64,000 bases of DNA from Ctenosaura bakeri (lineage: Eukaryota; Chordata; Lepidosauria; Squamata; Iguanidae), in NCBI GenBank assembly GCA_948474755.1, contig CAOLHI010002497.1, forward strand, positions 62,001 to 126,000, written 5' to 3'. The position numbers and the translations under genes are program-made. The notes beneath the pieces are model-generated. The model saw nothing but the letters and a program-made list of their open reading frames with translations, made no database searches and was not told the origin of the DNA. Positions 33,113 to 43,274 of the stretch are shown here, piece by piece; the stretch's first letter is position 1, and each line of letters opens with the position of its first letter.

Positions 33113-34356
33113 TACAGGAAATGAAAACTGGAAGCGACATTCTGATTTTCGGCAGTGCAGACTGCTTAGAGGGACGAGGGGGCAAAAAAAAAATCACTCA
33201 TAGCATTTAACCATCCTTCTTGTACACACTCTTGTACAAGAAGGGTGTGAAAAAAATGCAGTCATCTTAATTGTGGGATGAAGTTTCCTGTTTGCTCTGT
33301 CAGTATGGGTGCAAACCACCTTTATTTCACACCCTTATCTGCTGGAATCTTATAACGGATGCTCAGGGGGTCTACAAGCTACGTCCAGGCTTGGCAGCCA
33401 AATCTTAATTCATGTTGTCCATCTGTTCGGTCCAGCCACACCTTGAAATCACAAGAACACTATGGCCACAATCTTGTTGGTGTGTTACACTCATAAAAGC
33501 TTCCCCCGTGGAAATCATTAACACATTTTTGCCCGAACACAGAATGTCTGTTCATTTCAAGGTTGCGGAAGAGGAGGAGCACCCGTGAAGGTAGAAACAA
33601 GTCCATGCTGTTTCCTTTTCTCAGATGAAAACTCCCCCTATGAATGAAATGAAATGTTTTGGGAAGCAACAAGAAGTTGAGCCCCAAGAAATTATATGTA
33701 TTTTTTCAGGTCTAATCCTGCTGTATTTGCGCTGTACCTTCAAGGTTCTTCTGCCCTGTTCCAGGTGTAAGTCCAGGCCATGACACAGGGCTAAAAGTTG
33801 TGTGGGATGCGTTGAAGTGGTTTGCAGCCCTGGGTGAACTAAAGAGGGAAGCAGTTCTGCGGGTAAAAAGGACATATTGGTGCCTTTTGAATCATGTGCC
33901 TTAATCTTTAACACTGCAGAGAAACATGAATGTTCACACAAATGAAGTTTTGCACTAGAGTTTCCCCACCTGGCACGTTCAGGGAAAACGATTCTGAACC
34001 CAGTCCGGGTGTGGGTGACCCTCCTCCCTGGCCACTGCCTGAAATGGCTATTAGGCTCAAAGGCTTGGCTCTGAATGTATTTGCAAACCCTCCGGATGCA
34101 AAGCTCTCCTTCTTCCCTAGCACTGCAAGGGTGTAGCTCCCGAGGAGGCAAAAAATGGCAGTGTTACTTCACCAGATAAGAATTACTGCCTCCTCCCATA
34201 GAAACTTCCCTTCAGCTGCCCAATTTCTAGCATTGCAAGGCGAGACACTGAAACAGTTCACTCCTGGAGGTTTTCTGCTTGCTATAGAATTGAAAGGCAT
34301 AGCTCTGCTGGTGTGGATCAGCGTGCAAAGGGATCTTGTTGCACCCTTGAGACTAA
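33113..34356. other. Intergenic, unassigned
   Basis: A 176-codon minus frame (33621-34151) has no family resemblance. The last 90 bp (34264-34356) belong to a repeat split by MITE copy 15. Confidence 0.4.
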
Positions 34357-34558
34357 GGTCATTTCTGCACTACACTGTTATAGTGCTATTATTCCACTAT
34401 CAACATCCTGTGGAATTCTGGGGTTTGTAGTTTACCGAGGCCAAAGAGCTCTCTGGCTGAGAATGCTAAAGGCCCCTCCCTAAACTGCAAGCCCCAGAAT
34501 TCCTTAGCATGTTGAAAGTGGAATAATAGCACTGTAACAGTGTAGTGCAGAAATGCCC
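34357..34558. mobile_element. Foldback MITE copy 15, inserted in another repeat
   Basis: Complete long-centre copy flanked by TAA on both sides. The surrounding repeat (34264-34356 and 34559-34630) reads through when the MITE and one TAA are removed. Confidence 0.87.
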
Positions 34559-35024
34559 TAACTGAGAAAAAGAAGACTGTAGCACAAGCTTTTGTAGACT
34601 GATTCTGTTTCTTGCATCTGATAAAGTACTGTGTATGCTTACTTGTAAATCTAGAATGTTAGTCATAAAATTGATCCAAAAAAACCAGGTAAACCTACCC
34701 GCAGGTCACTGTAAGTACTGTACTTTAACTTATCAAGATACTGAATAGAGTGGCGAAAGATGAGAGCTTGGTCTGTTCTAGGAGAAGCTAAAAGAAGCAC
34801 CAACTCCTTCTTCTGTCTCTGCCGCAGCGCCGCTCTGGCCTTTTTGGATACCTGAGTGGGAACATGGTGCTTCCCTTCGAAGGAGCACTGAGAAAGTAAA
34901 AGTGGTTGGTGCTGCCTTTAGGTTATCCTGGGATGGGCTAAGCTTTCACCTCTTTGCAACTGTACTCAGAGAAGAGAATGGTTCATCTATCTGTCCGTCG
35001 GTACACACACACACACACACACAC

Positions 35025-35183
35025 CATATTTGCCGGTGTACAAGACATGTATAAGACACATCCCATTTATACACTGGCAAAAACTATTTGCTGTTTTATA
35101 AGACATACGAGCATATAAAACACGCTTCATTTTCAAATAGTATTTTTTTGGGGAAAGTGAGTCTTATACGCCAGCAAATGCAG
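35025..35183. mobile_element. Short palindromic mariner-like MITE, second copy
   Basis: CATATTTGCCGGTGTACAAG and GTCTTATACGCCAGCAAATG as inverted ends. Flanked by a (CA)n tract at the left and a (ATCT)n tract at the right. Confidence 0.65.
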
Positions 35184-35192
35184 CATGTGTGT

Positions 35193-35193
35193 G

Positions 35194-35247
<54 letters not shown>
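35193..35247 (+). repeat. (ATCT)n microsatellite
   Basis: About 13 clean repeats, next to a mariner-like MITE. Confidence 0.95.
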
Positions 35248-35959
35248 AAGAGTGAGTTAATACTGTGCTGTATCTTTTATCACAAAAGGAACCATCCTCT
35301 TCTCTGAGTAGAGTGGCGAAAGGCCTTTCTGAATGCGCGAGAGGGAAAATGGCAGTGATGTTTTTTCCTCTGCATGGAGTGACCCACCGGACATATCAAT
35401 ATCCATAATTTTGGTCACTCAACTTATACATGAAAGCAACTTATGCATGAGTATAATATGGTAGCCTCAGGGTGCAAAAGCTTAAGCTACCACCTCCTTT
35501 TTCTCAGTGTCAAAGGTGCTACCGTATCTCTTTGCCTTCTGTTTGCTGTGTCCACATTCCCTTTCGAAGCTTTCCCGCCCCTTGTTCTTTGGGTGCCTAA
35601 ACTATTTTGAAACGCTCAGCCGAAGTTTTTAGTGGCTGCAATGCTAGGGATTTGGGGACAAAGACACTTTCCTTTTGGGGGGGGGAGTGATGGCCTTATT
35701 TTGCCACCTCTCCAAGTATCTCCACTCCTGCTAGACCATCTTGTCACCTTACTGGTTTAGAACTGGGTCCGTGTGGAAGCAATGAAGTTTACTTCTTTTG
35801 TCCTCTTCCTTTTGAAAATACTTGAAAGTTTTTCTGCTTTCCATAGCAGCGTTTCTTTTGTTGAATGTAAAGAATAAAGGTGTGTTTTTAGAAATCTTTT
35901 TTGAGAGTTTTGTTCTGTAATCTGCTCATCCCTGGAACAAATCTGTGCCCATTTCACAG

Positions 35960-37280
35960 GGAAAGCACTGAGGCTGAGATCATGGTATCCTTCTGGAACG
36001 CCTGAGAGGGCTGGGGATCAGAGGCACTGCACTTAAGTGGTTCCGGTGCTATCTCTCAGGTAGATACCAGATGGTGATGCTTGGGGACAGCTGCTCCTCG
36101 AAAAAGGAGCTTAAATCTGGCGTCCCTCAGGGCGCCGTCCTGTCCCCAATGCTATTTAACATCGACATGAAACCGCTGGGAGAGATCATCAGGAGGCATG
36201 GAGCAAGGTGCTATCAGTATGCTGATGACACCCAGATATCTCTCTCCATGCCTCGGATAATATCATCAACTAAGGGTGGCATCTCGCCTCTGAACGAATG
36301 TCTTGACGCAGTAATGGACTGGATGAGGAAAAACAGACTGAAGCTGAATCCAGGTAAGATGGAGGTACTCGCTGTTAGGGGCCCTAGCCCAGACATGGAG
36401 GTCTGTCAACCAGTTCTAGACAGGGTCACACTTCCCCTGAAAGACTGTGTCCGCAGCTTGGGGGTGCTCCTGGACTCGCTGCTTCAGATGACAGCTCAAA
36501 TAGATGCGGCGGCCAGGAGTGCCTGCTATCAGCTTCGGCTGATACACCAGCTGTGCCCCTTCCTGGACTTGGAACACCTAAAAACAGTGGTACATGCGCT
36601 GGTAACTTCACAGCTTGACTTCTGCAATGCGCTCTACATAGGGCTACCCATGTGCTTAGTCCGGAAACTTCAATTAATTCAGAATATGGCAGCCAGGTTG
36701 GTCACTGGAAGATCTAAAACTGACCACATAACACCAATTCTGAAGTCGTTACATTGGCTGCCTACTAGTTTCCGGGCACAGTACAAGCTGTTGGTTCCTA
36801 CCTTTAAAGCCCTTCATGGCTTGGGGCCAGCCTACCTGCGGGATCGCCTTCTCCCATATAATCCACCCCGCACACTAAGGTCCTCTGGGAGGAATTTACT
36901 GCAGCCAGTCAGAACGAGGTTGGCTGCGGTTACCCAGAGGACCTTCTCTTCTGTCGCTCCTAAGTTATGGAATGGCCTGCTGGAGGAGACCCGGCACATT
37001 ACCAGTCTTGACTGCTTTAAAAAAAGCAGTCAAGACGGTTCTCTTCCGACAGGCCTTCCCAGATTAGTGTCCCACCGCCTCTCATCATTTGTCTCTTTGT
37101 TTAATTCTGTTTTTAATTTGTTTTAATAACTAACGGGTTTTAGGGGGATAGAAGGGTTGCTGGGTGGGGAGGATGGGGTGCATTTTAATGTTTTAATGTA
37201 TTTGTATATTTTGTAATGCCGTCTCGATCCATTGGGAGAGGCGGGATATAAATAAATTTTATTATTATATTATTATTATG
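35960..37280 (+). mobile_element. L2-type LINE, 3' fragment with reverse transcriptase remnant
   Basis: A 351-codon open frame (36071-37126) has GVPQGAVLSPMLFNI and YQYADDTQISLSM, the reverse-transcriptase motifs A/B and the YADD catalytic motif. It is followed by the L2 C-terminal region (SLGVLLDSLLQM, LKSLHWLP, KLWNGLLEE). The 3' end has GGGAGAGGCGGGATATAAAT and an ATT-repeat tail (37257-37279), typical of L2. The frame shifts upstream of 36071 and the element is 5' truncated. It is not an independent host gene. Confidence 0.9.
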
Positions 37281-37450
37281 AGAGAGGTTGTGCTTTTCCG
37301 TACCCTTAAGAAAGCACGTGTGTCAGGGGGACTAGAAAACCAAGCTCTCCCAAATTCAGAAATCCAGTCTCCAGATAGTGAGCACACCTCTGGGAACCCC
37401 AACCTGCATATGCAAGACTCAGGTTTCAATGTACTTTTATTAAAGACTTG

Positions 37451-37630
37451 GGCCATTTCCGCACGAGTCTGTTATAGCGCAATGATTCCACTTTCAACTT
37501 CCTATGGAATCCTGGGGTTTGCAGTTTCGGGAGGGGCCATCTGGCCCCTCCCAAAACTGCAAACCCCAGGATTCCATAGGAGGTTGAAAGTGGAATCATC
37601 GCGTTATAACAGATTTGTGCGGAAATGGCC
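37451..37630. mobile_element. Foldback MITE copy 16
   Basis: Complete palindrome with a GGGGCCATCTGGCCCC centre. Flanks TTG and GTA do not form a duplication, so one side may be rearranged. Confidence 0.88.
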
Positions 37631-37691
37631 GTAGATCCCTCTGTGAGTGTCCAAAGGATAGGGCGAGGTGTCCTGGAAGAAAATAAAAACA

Positions 37692-38232
37692 TAGTTTGCC
37701 AGGGTGGTGTAGTGATTTCACAGCTGGATTAGGACTCTGGAAGACCAGAGCTCAAACCTATGCTGGGCCTTGAAAACCCACTGGGTGACCTTGAGGAAGT
37801 CCCACTGTCTCAGCCTCAGAGGAAGGGAAAGGCCAATCTCCCCTTGGATAGAGTTGTCATGGTGGAGCTAGAATAGTGTCGGCTGGACTGGGGATTCTGG
37901 AAGGGCAGGGTTCAAATCTCTGCTCAGCCTTGGAAACCCATTGGGTGACCTTGGGCAAGTCATACTCGGAGGAAGGCAGTAGCAGAGTTCATAACCCAGA
38001 AGTGCTAAATAGGTCTTGAGAAGAGCCAGCGAGGAGTAGTGGTTGGAGCGTAGGAGTGCTATGATTGGAGACCAGGGTTTGAATCGTGGAAACCCACTGG
38101 ATGGCCTTGGGCAAGTCACACTCTCTCAGCCGCAGAGGAAGGCAAAGGCAAACCCCCTCTGAACTAAACCTTGCCGAGAAAACCCTGTGGTTGCCAAAAG
38201 TCAGAAATGGCTTGAAGGCACAAAACAAGCAC
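37692..38232 (+). mobile_element. Run of three Sauria-type tRNA SINEs, head to tail
   Basis: Units at 37692-37850, 37857-37985 and 38022-38232 each contain a tRNA-like head (GTGATTTCACAG, or TAGTGGTTGGAGCG with GGTTTGAATCG as B-box), then CCCACTGGGTGACCTTG or a variant. Only the third keeps the 3' end (GAAATGGCTTGAAGGCAC). The first two are truncated. Confidence 0.8.
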
Positions 38233-38414
38233 TGCCTGCACCAAGCATGGTTGGGATGGAGTGAGGGAGACGAGCTGGATGAAAGAAGCTGGAGGAATGA
38301 GAGAAGAAGAAGAAAATATTTGGTGGAAGAGGAGGAAGAAGGAATCACTGTCAACTGGAAGGAGCCAGGAAGGAATAAGGAATGTATTGGTACAGTAAGA
38401 AAGGAGGAGAGACT

Positions 38415-38672
38415 TAGAGGGTATTGGGCAACCTACATACTCCAAAGGCACGAGATCCTGGTCTGATCTTGGAAGCTGAGCAGGGTCAGCCTTGGTTTGT
38501 ACTTGGATGGGAGACTGCCAACACATACCAGGTACTGGAGGCTAGATTTCAGAGGAAAGAATTGGCAAAATCACCTTCCAAGTATTCCTTGCCTAAGAAA
38601 AATCTTATGAAATTCATGGGTTCACCATTAATCAACAAGCAACTTGAAGGTACATGTGCAGACACATACAAT
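38415..38672 (+). mobile_element. 5S-rRNA-derived SINE
   Basis: GTCTGATCTTGGAAGCTGAG, CAGGGTCAGCCTTGG and TACTTGGATGGGAGACTGCC follow the vertebrate 5S rRNA from about its middle, including the internal promoter region. A Sauria-like 3' part follows (TTCAGAGGAAAGAATTGGCA ... CAACTTGAAGG). It lies directly upstream of the Penelope-like element. Confidence 0.85.
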
Positions 38673-38696
38673 GTTAGTGCCAGCTGAGTATAAAAC

Positions 38697-40776
38697 AGTG
38701 TGTTATCTGTAAAGTCAAAGGCTTTCACAGCCGGAATCCATAGGTTGTTGTGGGTTTTTTGGGCTTTGAGGCCGTGTTCTATTAGTATTTTCTCCTGATG
38801 TTTTGCCCGCATCTGTGGCTGGCATCTTCAGAAGATCTGGTGGCATGGAAGTGAGATGGAGCATAGATACCTGTGTAGTCCCCGGGTGGGAGGGAGTAAT
38901 TTGCATGTGTGGCCTGTGTGATGGCCTATGGTTAAATGGGATATCCCCCAGGGTGTATGTTAGGGGATATGCATAACAGTGCATTAACGACATTAGCAAC
39001 CCATTGTATTGTTTCTTGTAGAGGGACCTCCAGAGTCTGGGTGGTGTCCATTGGCATATTTTTGAGTCTTGATTTTAGTGTTCTTCAGTACTGGTAGCCA
39101 AATCTTCTTTACTTTCCAAGTTTCTTCTTTCGTGTTGAAATCGTCCAGGTGTTTATGGATTTCCATGGCCTCTCTGTGTCATCTGACATAGTAGTTGTCA
39201 GAACGGTCCACAATTTCTGTGCATTCAAAAAGCATTCTGTGTCCAGGTTGGTTTATAACATGTTCGGCTACTGCTGATTTTTCTGGGTCGGTCAGTCTGC
39301 AGTGTCTTTCATGTTCTTTAATTCGTGTTTGGACGCTGCGTTTTGTAGTCCCTACGTAGACCTGCCCACAACTGCAAGGCATGCAGTAAACTCCAGCAGA
39401 AGTTAGGGGATCCCTCGTGTCCCAAAAACATCACAGCCCTGTTTCAACGTTGCCTCACCACAAGCTACTTCCAGTGGGACAACGAGTTCTACGAGCAGAG
39501 AGATGGGGGTTGCCATTACTTAGCCCCATGATAGCAAATTTTTACATGGAACACTTTGAAAAGCAAGCCTTGGAAACCGCACCAAAAAAGCCCACTATAT
39601 GATTCCGTTATGTGGATGACACTTTCACCATTTGGAGCCATGGAGAAGAAGAACTGACGGTGTTTCTGGGCCGTCTGAACAAGATCCACCCAAACGTCCA
39701 ATTTACCATGGAAAAAGAAAATGAAAGAAGACTACCATTTCTGGATGTCCTGGTCATGCACAAACCCAACCAACAATTGGGTCACACAATTTACAGAAAA
39801 CCTACACACACTGACAAATATCTACACAAAAACTCCAACCATCACCCAGGATAAAAAAAGGAGCACAATAAAAACTCTGCTAGGCTGCACCAAAAAAAAA
39901 TCTGTGAACCCCACCTCCTGCAAAACGAACTGAACCATCTAAACTGGGCTCTACAGGCCAATAGTTACTCCGGTTCAAACATCAGAAGAGCCTCAAGACC
40001 CGGAAAAAACCACAGCAATGAAGATAAGCAGCCAACCCAAGGGAATGTGCTTTTACCATACATCAAAGGGATCACTGACCGTATAGGGAAACTGATGAAG
40101 AAACATGATCTCCAAACAATCTACAGACAGACCAAGAAAATTCAACAAATGCTACGTTCAGCAAAGGACAGGAGGGATCCTCTCACTTCTGCTGGAGTTT
40201 ATCGCATATTTTGCAATTGTGGGCAGGTCTACGTAGGGACTACAAAACACAGAATGCTTTTTGAATGCACAGAAATTGTGGACCGTTCTGACAACTACTA
40301 TGTCAGACGACACAGAGAGGCCATGGAAATCCATAAACACCTGGACAATTTCAACAGGAAAGAAGAAACTCGGAAAGTAAATGAGATTTGGCTACCAGGA
40401 CTGAAGAACACTAAAATCAAGACTCAAAAACATGCCAATGGACACCACCCAGACTCTGGAGGTCCCTCTACAAGAAACAATACAACAGATTGCTAATGTA
40501 CTTAATGCACTGCTATGCATATCCCCTGACTAACAATACAACCCTGGGGGACATCCCATTTAACAATAGGCCATCACACAGGCCAACTGTTAACACATGC
40601 AAATTGCTTCTGCCCACCCGGGGACTACACAAGGATATATAGTCTGTCTCACTTCCATGCCACCAGATCCTCTGAAGATGCCAGCCACAGATGCAGGCAA
40701 AACATCAGGAGAAAATGCTAATAGAACATCGGCCTCAAAACCTGGAAAACCCACAACAACCTATAGTGTGTTACCT
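38697..40776. mobile_element. Penelope-like element with inverted ends and 12-bp target duplication
   Basis: The plus-strand body encodes a Penelope-type reverse transcriptase remnant: IANFYMEHFEKQAL (39528-39570), then, after a stop, FRYVDDTFTIW (39601-39633) and RRLPFLDVLV. A GIY-YIG endonuclease remnant (CNCGQVYVGTTK) lies near 40210. The same 3' part, with a longer GIY-YIG region, is present inverted at the left (38712-39412). AGTGTGTTATCT (38697-38708) and AGTGTGTTACCT (40765-40776) flank the whole unit. Stops and shifts make it inactive. Confidence 0.87.
38712..39412 (-). pseudogene. Inverted copy of the Penelope-like 3' region with GIY-YIG remnant
   Basis: The minus-strand frame 39179-39382 reads CSCGQVYVGTTKRSVQTRIK with EHERHCRL and SAVAEHVINQPG. 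It has the GIY-YIG core Tyr and the Arg-x-x-x-His helix of this nuclease family. The plus-strand copy near 40240 lacks about 100 bp here, joining GTTK directly to HRMLFECTEIV. Confidence 0.82.
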
Positions 40777-40889
40777 CTTTGTGTGCATGTGTATGATACA
40801 TAACTCCCTAAAACTGTAGTTCCATTCTGGTTAAAAAATGATAATGTAAAGGTGCATTATGCCAGTGCTGCTAAAAGCAGCTAATGGGC

Positions 40890-41120
40890 CTAAATACCCC
40901 TAAAGCACCAGAACCCATCTGATCTTGGAAGCTAAGCCATATCAGCCCTGGTTAGTGCTCAGATGGGAGACCGCTAACAAATCCCAAGTGCGGTCAGCTT
41001 ATATTTCAGAGGAAGGACGTGGCAAAACCACCTCTGAATATTCCCTGCTTAACAAAACCCTGTGAGATTTATGGGGCCATCATAAGTCAACACGTGACTT
41101 GAAGCCACATAAACACGTAC
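40890..41120 (+). mobile_element. 5S-rRNA-derived SINE, second copy
   Basis: CATCTGATCTTGGAAGCTAA, GGTTAGTGCTCAGATGGGAG (5S-like), then TTCAGAGGAAGGACGTGGCA and GTGACTTGAAGCCACATAAA. Same structure as the copy at 38415. Confidence 0.85.
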
Positions 41121-41231
41121 AGAGTATTGAGCAAGAGGCAGACTCAGGAACAGGATTAGGTCGTGTCTCAGGGTGGAGACAGGGCTGGGTGCCCCGGGAA
41201 GAGGGAAAGAGAAGGAAGTGACAGGGTCTAT

Positions 41232-41389
41232 GGCCATTTCCGCACGACACTGTTATAGCGCGATGATTCCACTTTCAACCTCCTATGGAATTCTGGGGCT
41301 TGGCCCCTCCCGGAATTGCAAACCCCAAGATTCCATAGGAGGTTGAAAGTGGAATCATCGCACTATAAGAGTGTCGTGTGGAAATGGCC
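41232..41389. mobile_element. Foldback MITE copy 17
   Basis: Ends GGCCATTTCCGCACGACAC and GTGTCGTGTGGAAATGGCC mirror each other, including the private CGACAC. The left inner segment is shortened. Confidence 0.85.
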
Positions 41390-41694
41390 CAACACTCAAA
41401 GCACTAAAGCAGTGAAAACAGTTAATTGTACAATTAAGACGGTGCTTTACAGTCACACAGTCCATTAATCCCATGAGGCTCCCAAATAAGCAAAAAATCA
41501 AAACCAGAAGTGTCCAGAGGTTATGATTATGACCATTGGGGTAGAAGGACATAGGGAGGTGGCTTTGACCTGCATGAATACCCACAAACGGGGGGGGGAT
41601 ATACTTTTTTGGACTTGTTTCAGCCAGGGAGATGGGTGCAAAAATACTGGAAGCGGCAGTTCACAACCCCCTGGAAAGGCAATGCTCCAACTGT

Positions 41695-42384
41695 GGCCAA
41701 TTCTGCCCTACACTGCAAGAGTCCTACTATTCCATTTTCGACATCTCATGGAATCCTGGGGTTGTAGTTTAGGGAGGGACATTTAGAATTTTCAGCCACA
41801 GAGCTCTTGGGCCTCAGTAAACTACAAACCCCAGAATTCCACAGGAGGTTAGACGTGGAATAATAGCACTATAACAACGCAGAGCAGAAACAGCCTTGCG
41901 TCTACACTGCAGAGTTATAGCAATTTAATACCGCTATGATTTCCATGATTCCATCCTATGGCATATTGAGATTCAGAGCTTGGTGAGGACTCAAGATTTT
42001 CTACTGCAACCCCTCTGGACAAATCTGGCCAAGAAATGGGCCATTTCTACACTAGATTGTTATAGTGCTCTTATTCCACTTTCAACATCCTGTGGAATCC
42101 TGGGGTTTGCAGTTTAGGGAGGGGCATTCAGAAATCTCCACCAGAGAGCTCTTTGGCCTCAGTAAACCACAAGCCCCAGAATTCCACAGGAGGTTAGACG
42201 TGGTATAATAGCACTATAAGAATGCAGAGCAGAAACAGCCTTGTGTCTACACTGCAGAGTTATAGCAGTTTAATACCGCTATGATTTCCATGATTCCGTC
42301 CTATGGAATATTGAGATTCAGAGCTTGGTGAGGACTCAAGATTTTCTACTGCAGCCCCTCTGGACAAATCTGGCCAAGAAATGG
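41695..42384. repeat. Tandem duplication, period 345 bp, of a MITE plus spacer, upstream of VPS16
   Basis: MITE copies at 41695-41895 and 42039-42240 are each followed by the same 140-bp spacer (41896-42038 and 42241-42384). The spacer contains ATAGCAATTTAATACCGCTA or its near copy and ends CTGGCCAAGAAATGG. Identity of the spacers is very high by eye. Confidence 0.88.
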
Positions 42385-42661
42385 TTGCCCTAAGCCAGAA
42401 GGGATGTGAAGGCACACAACACAAGAAAGCTGACTTGGATGCTGCAAAAGAAGAAAGGCAGGAGATAAATCTAATGAACCAATCAATCAAGGTGCAAAAA
42501 AAGGAACTTTTCCGAGGTCTGGCCTATCAGAAGGTCCCAATGAGGTCAACAGGTCTTGCATCCCAGACAAGGGCGTATAAAGTTTGCAGCAATTATTTTT
42601 TGCAGCAATTAGATCGCTGGTGCCTTTGCATGGACCCGACTGGGCCATTCCCTCCTCCTTC

Positions 42662-42800
42662 CCTCCAGGGGGCAGCAGAGAGCCGGACAGCTGTTACCTT
42701 TTGCCCTTGCACAAGATGGCGGAAGTTGCTTCCTCCCCTTCGTTTCCCTTGGATGGGCGGTGAGGGCGGAAGTTCCCTGGGAAAGGAGAAGCTCAGCTGG
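42662..42800 (+). promoter_or_regulatory. VPS16 proximal promoter: YY1/ETS block with possible CTCF site
   Basis: AAGATGGCGG at 42713-42722 matches the YY1 motif typical of TATA-less housekeeping promoters and overlaps an ETS/GABP site, CGGAAGTT (42720-42727). A second CGGAAGTT lies at 42767-42774. Upstream, CCTCCAGGGGGCAG (42662-42675) fits the core CTCF consensus with one mismatch. The block is 80-190 bp before the VPS16 ATG, has no TATA box, and sits between two MITE-bounded tandem duplications. Motif matches are seen; function is inferred. Confidence 0.6.
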
Positions 42801-42853
42801 GGCTGGAAGGGGACGAGAAAGAAGGGGGTCGCCTCCTCCCTTAGCAAAGCAAC

Positions 42854-42906
42854 ATGGATTGTTACACGGCGAACTGGGACCCTCTGGGGGAAGCGGCTTA
42901 TTACAG
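42854..42906 (+). CDS. VPS16: VPS16 exon 1 (residues 1-17 and part of 18)
   Basis: The ATG at 42854 (context CAACATGG) begins MDCYTANWDPLGEAAYYR, almost identical to the mammalian N-terminus. The donor GTCAGT starts at 42907, inside the Arg18 codon. The exon sits about 140 bp downstream of a YY1/ETS promoter-like block. Confidence 0.95.
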
Positions 42907-42938
42907 GTCAGTAAATCACCCCCATCCCTCCTAAAACT

Positions 42939-43008
42939 GCATTGCAAAAAATTAAATTGCAATTAAGGATTGCATTGCAAAAAATTAAATTGCAATTAAG
43001 GATTTAAT
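42939..43008 (+). repeat. Two 33-bp tandem repeats just after VPS16 exon 1
   Basis: The unit TGCATTGCAAAAAATTAAAT then TGCAATTAAGGAT occurs twice without interruption. Confidence 0.85.
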
Positions 43009-43274
43009 TTAGGTCCACCCTGGCTTGCACCCTCCTCACCAATTCCACATCCCTCCCCCTTGCCGTCTGGAATTCCCCTTCTTTAAATATATTTCATTCC
43101 CCCGTCCTCATAAATAATACTTATTTTTCCTGCCACCCCAAATTATTCCCTTCTCCCACTTTTTTTGCAAAGGGCTCAAAGTGTGTACGGTGCCATTGCG
43201 ACATTTTTTAAAAGGCATAGCTCTCATGTCTTTCCAATAACCCTAATTACCGTTTGCAGTGGTTTTGTGTCATT

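Noticed and set aside
33621..34151. 176-codon minus-strand frame
   Set aside because: No family resemblance and no splice or promoter context; chance length is plausible.
36071..37126. A 351-codon reverse-transcriptase frame as a possible domesticated host gene
   Set aside because: It is the 3' part of an L2 LINE with its normal tail, lacks its upstream part and shows frame loss just before the frame. No sign of domestication.
38415..38560. A genuine 5S rRNA gene
   Set aside because: The first part of the 5S sequence is diverged, internal bases differ, and a SINE-type 3' part follows in place of a terminator; it is a 5S-derived SINE.
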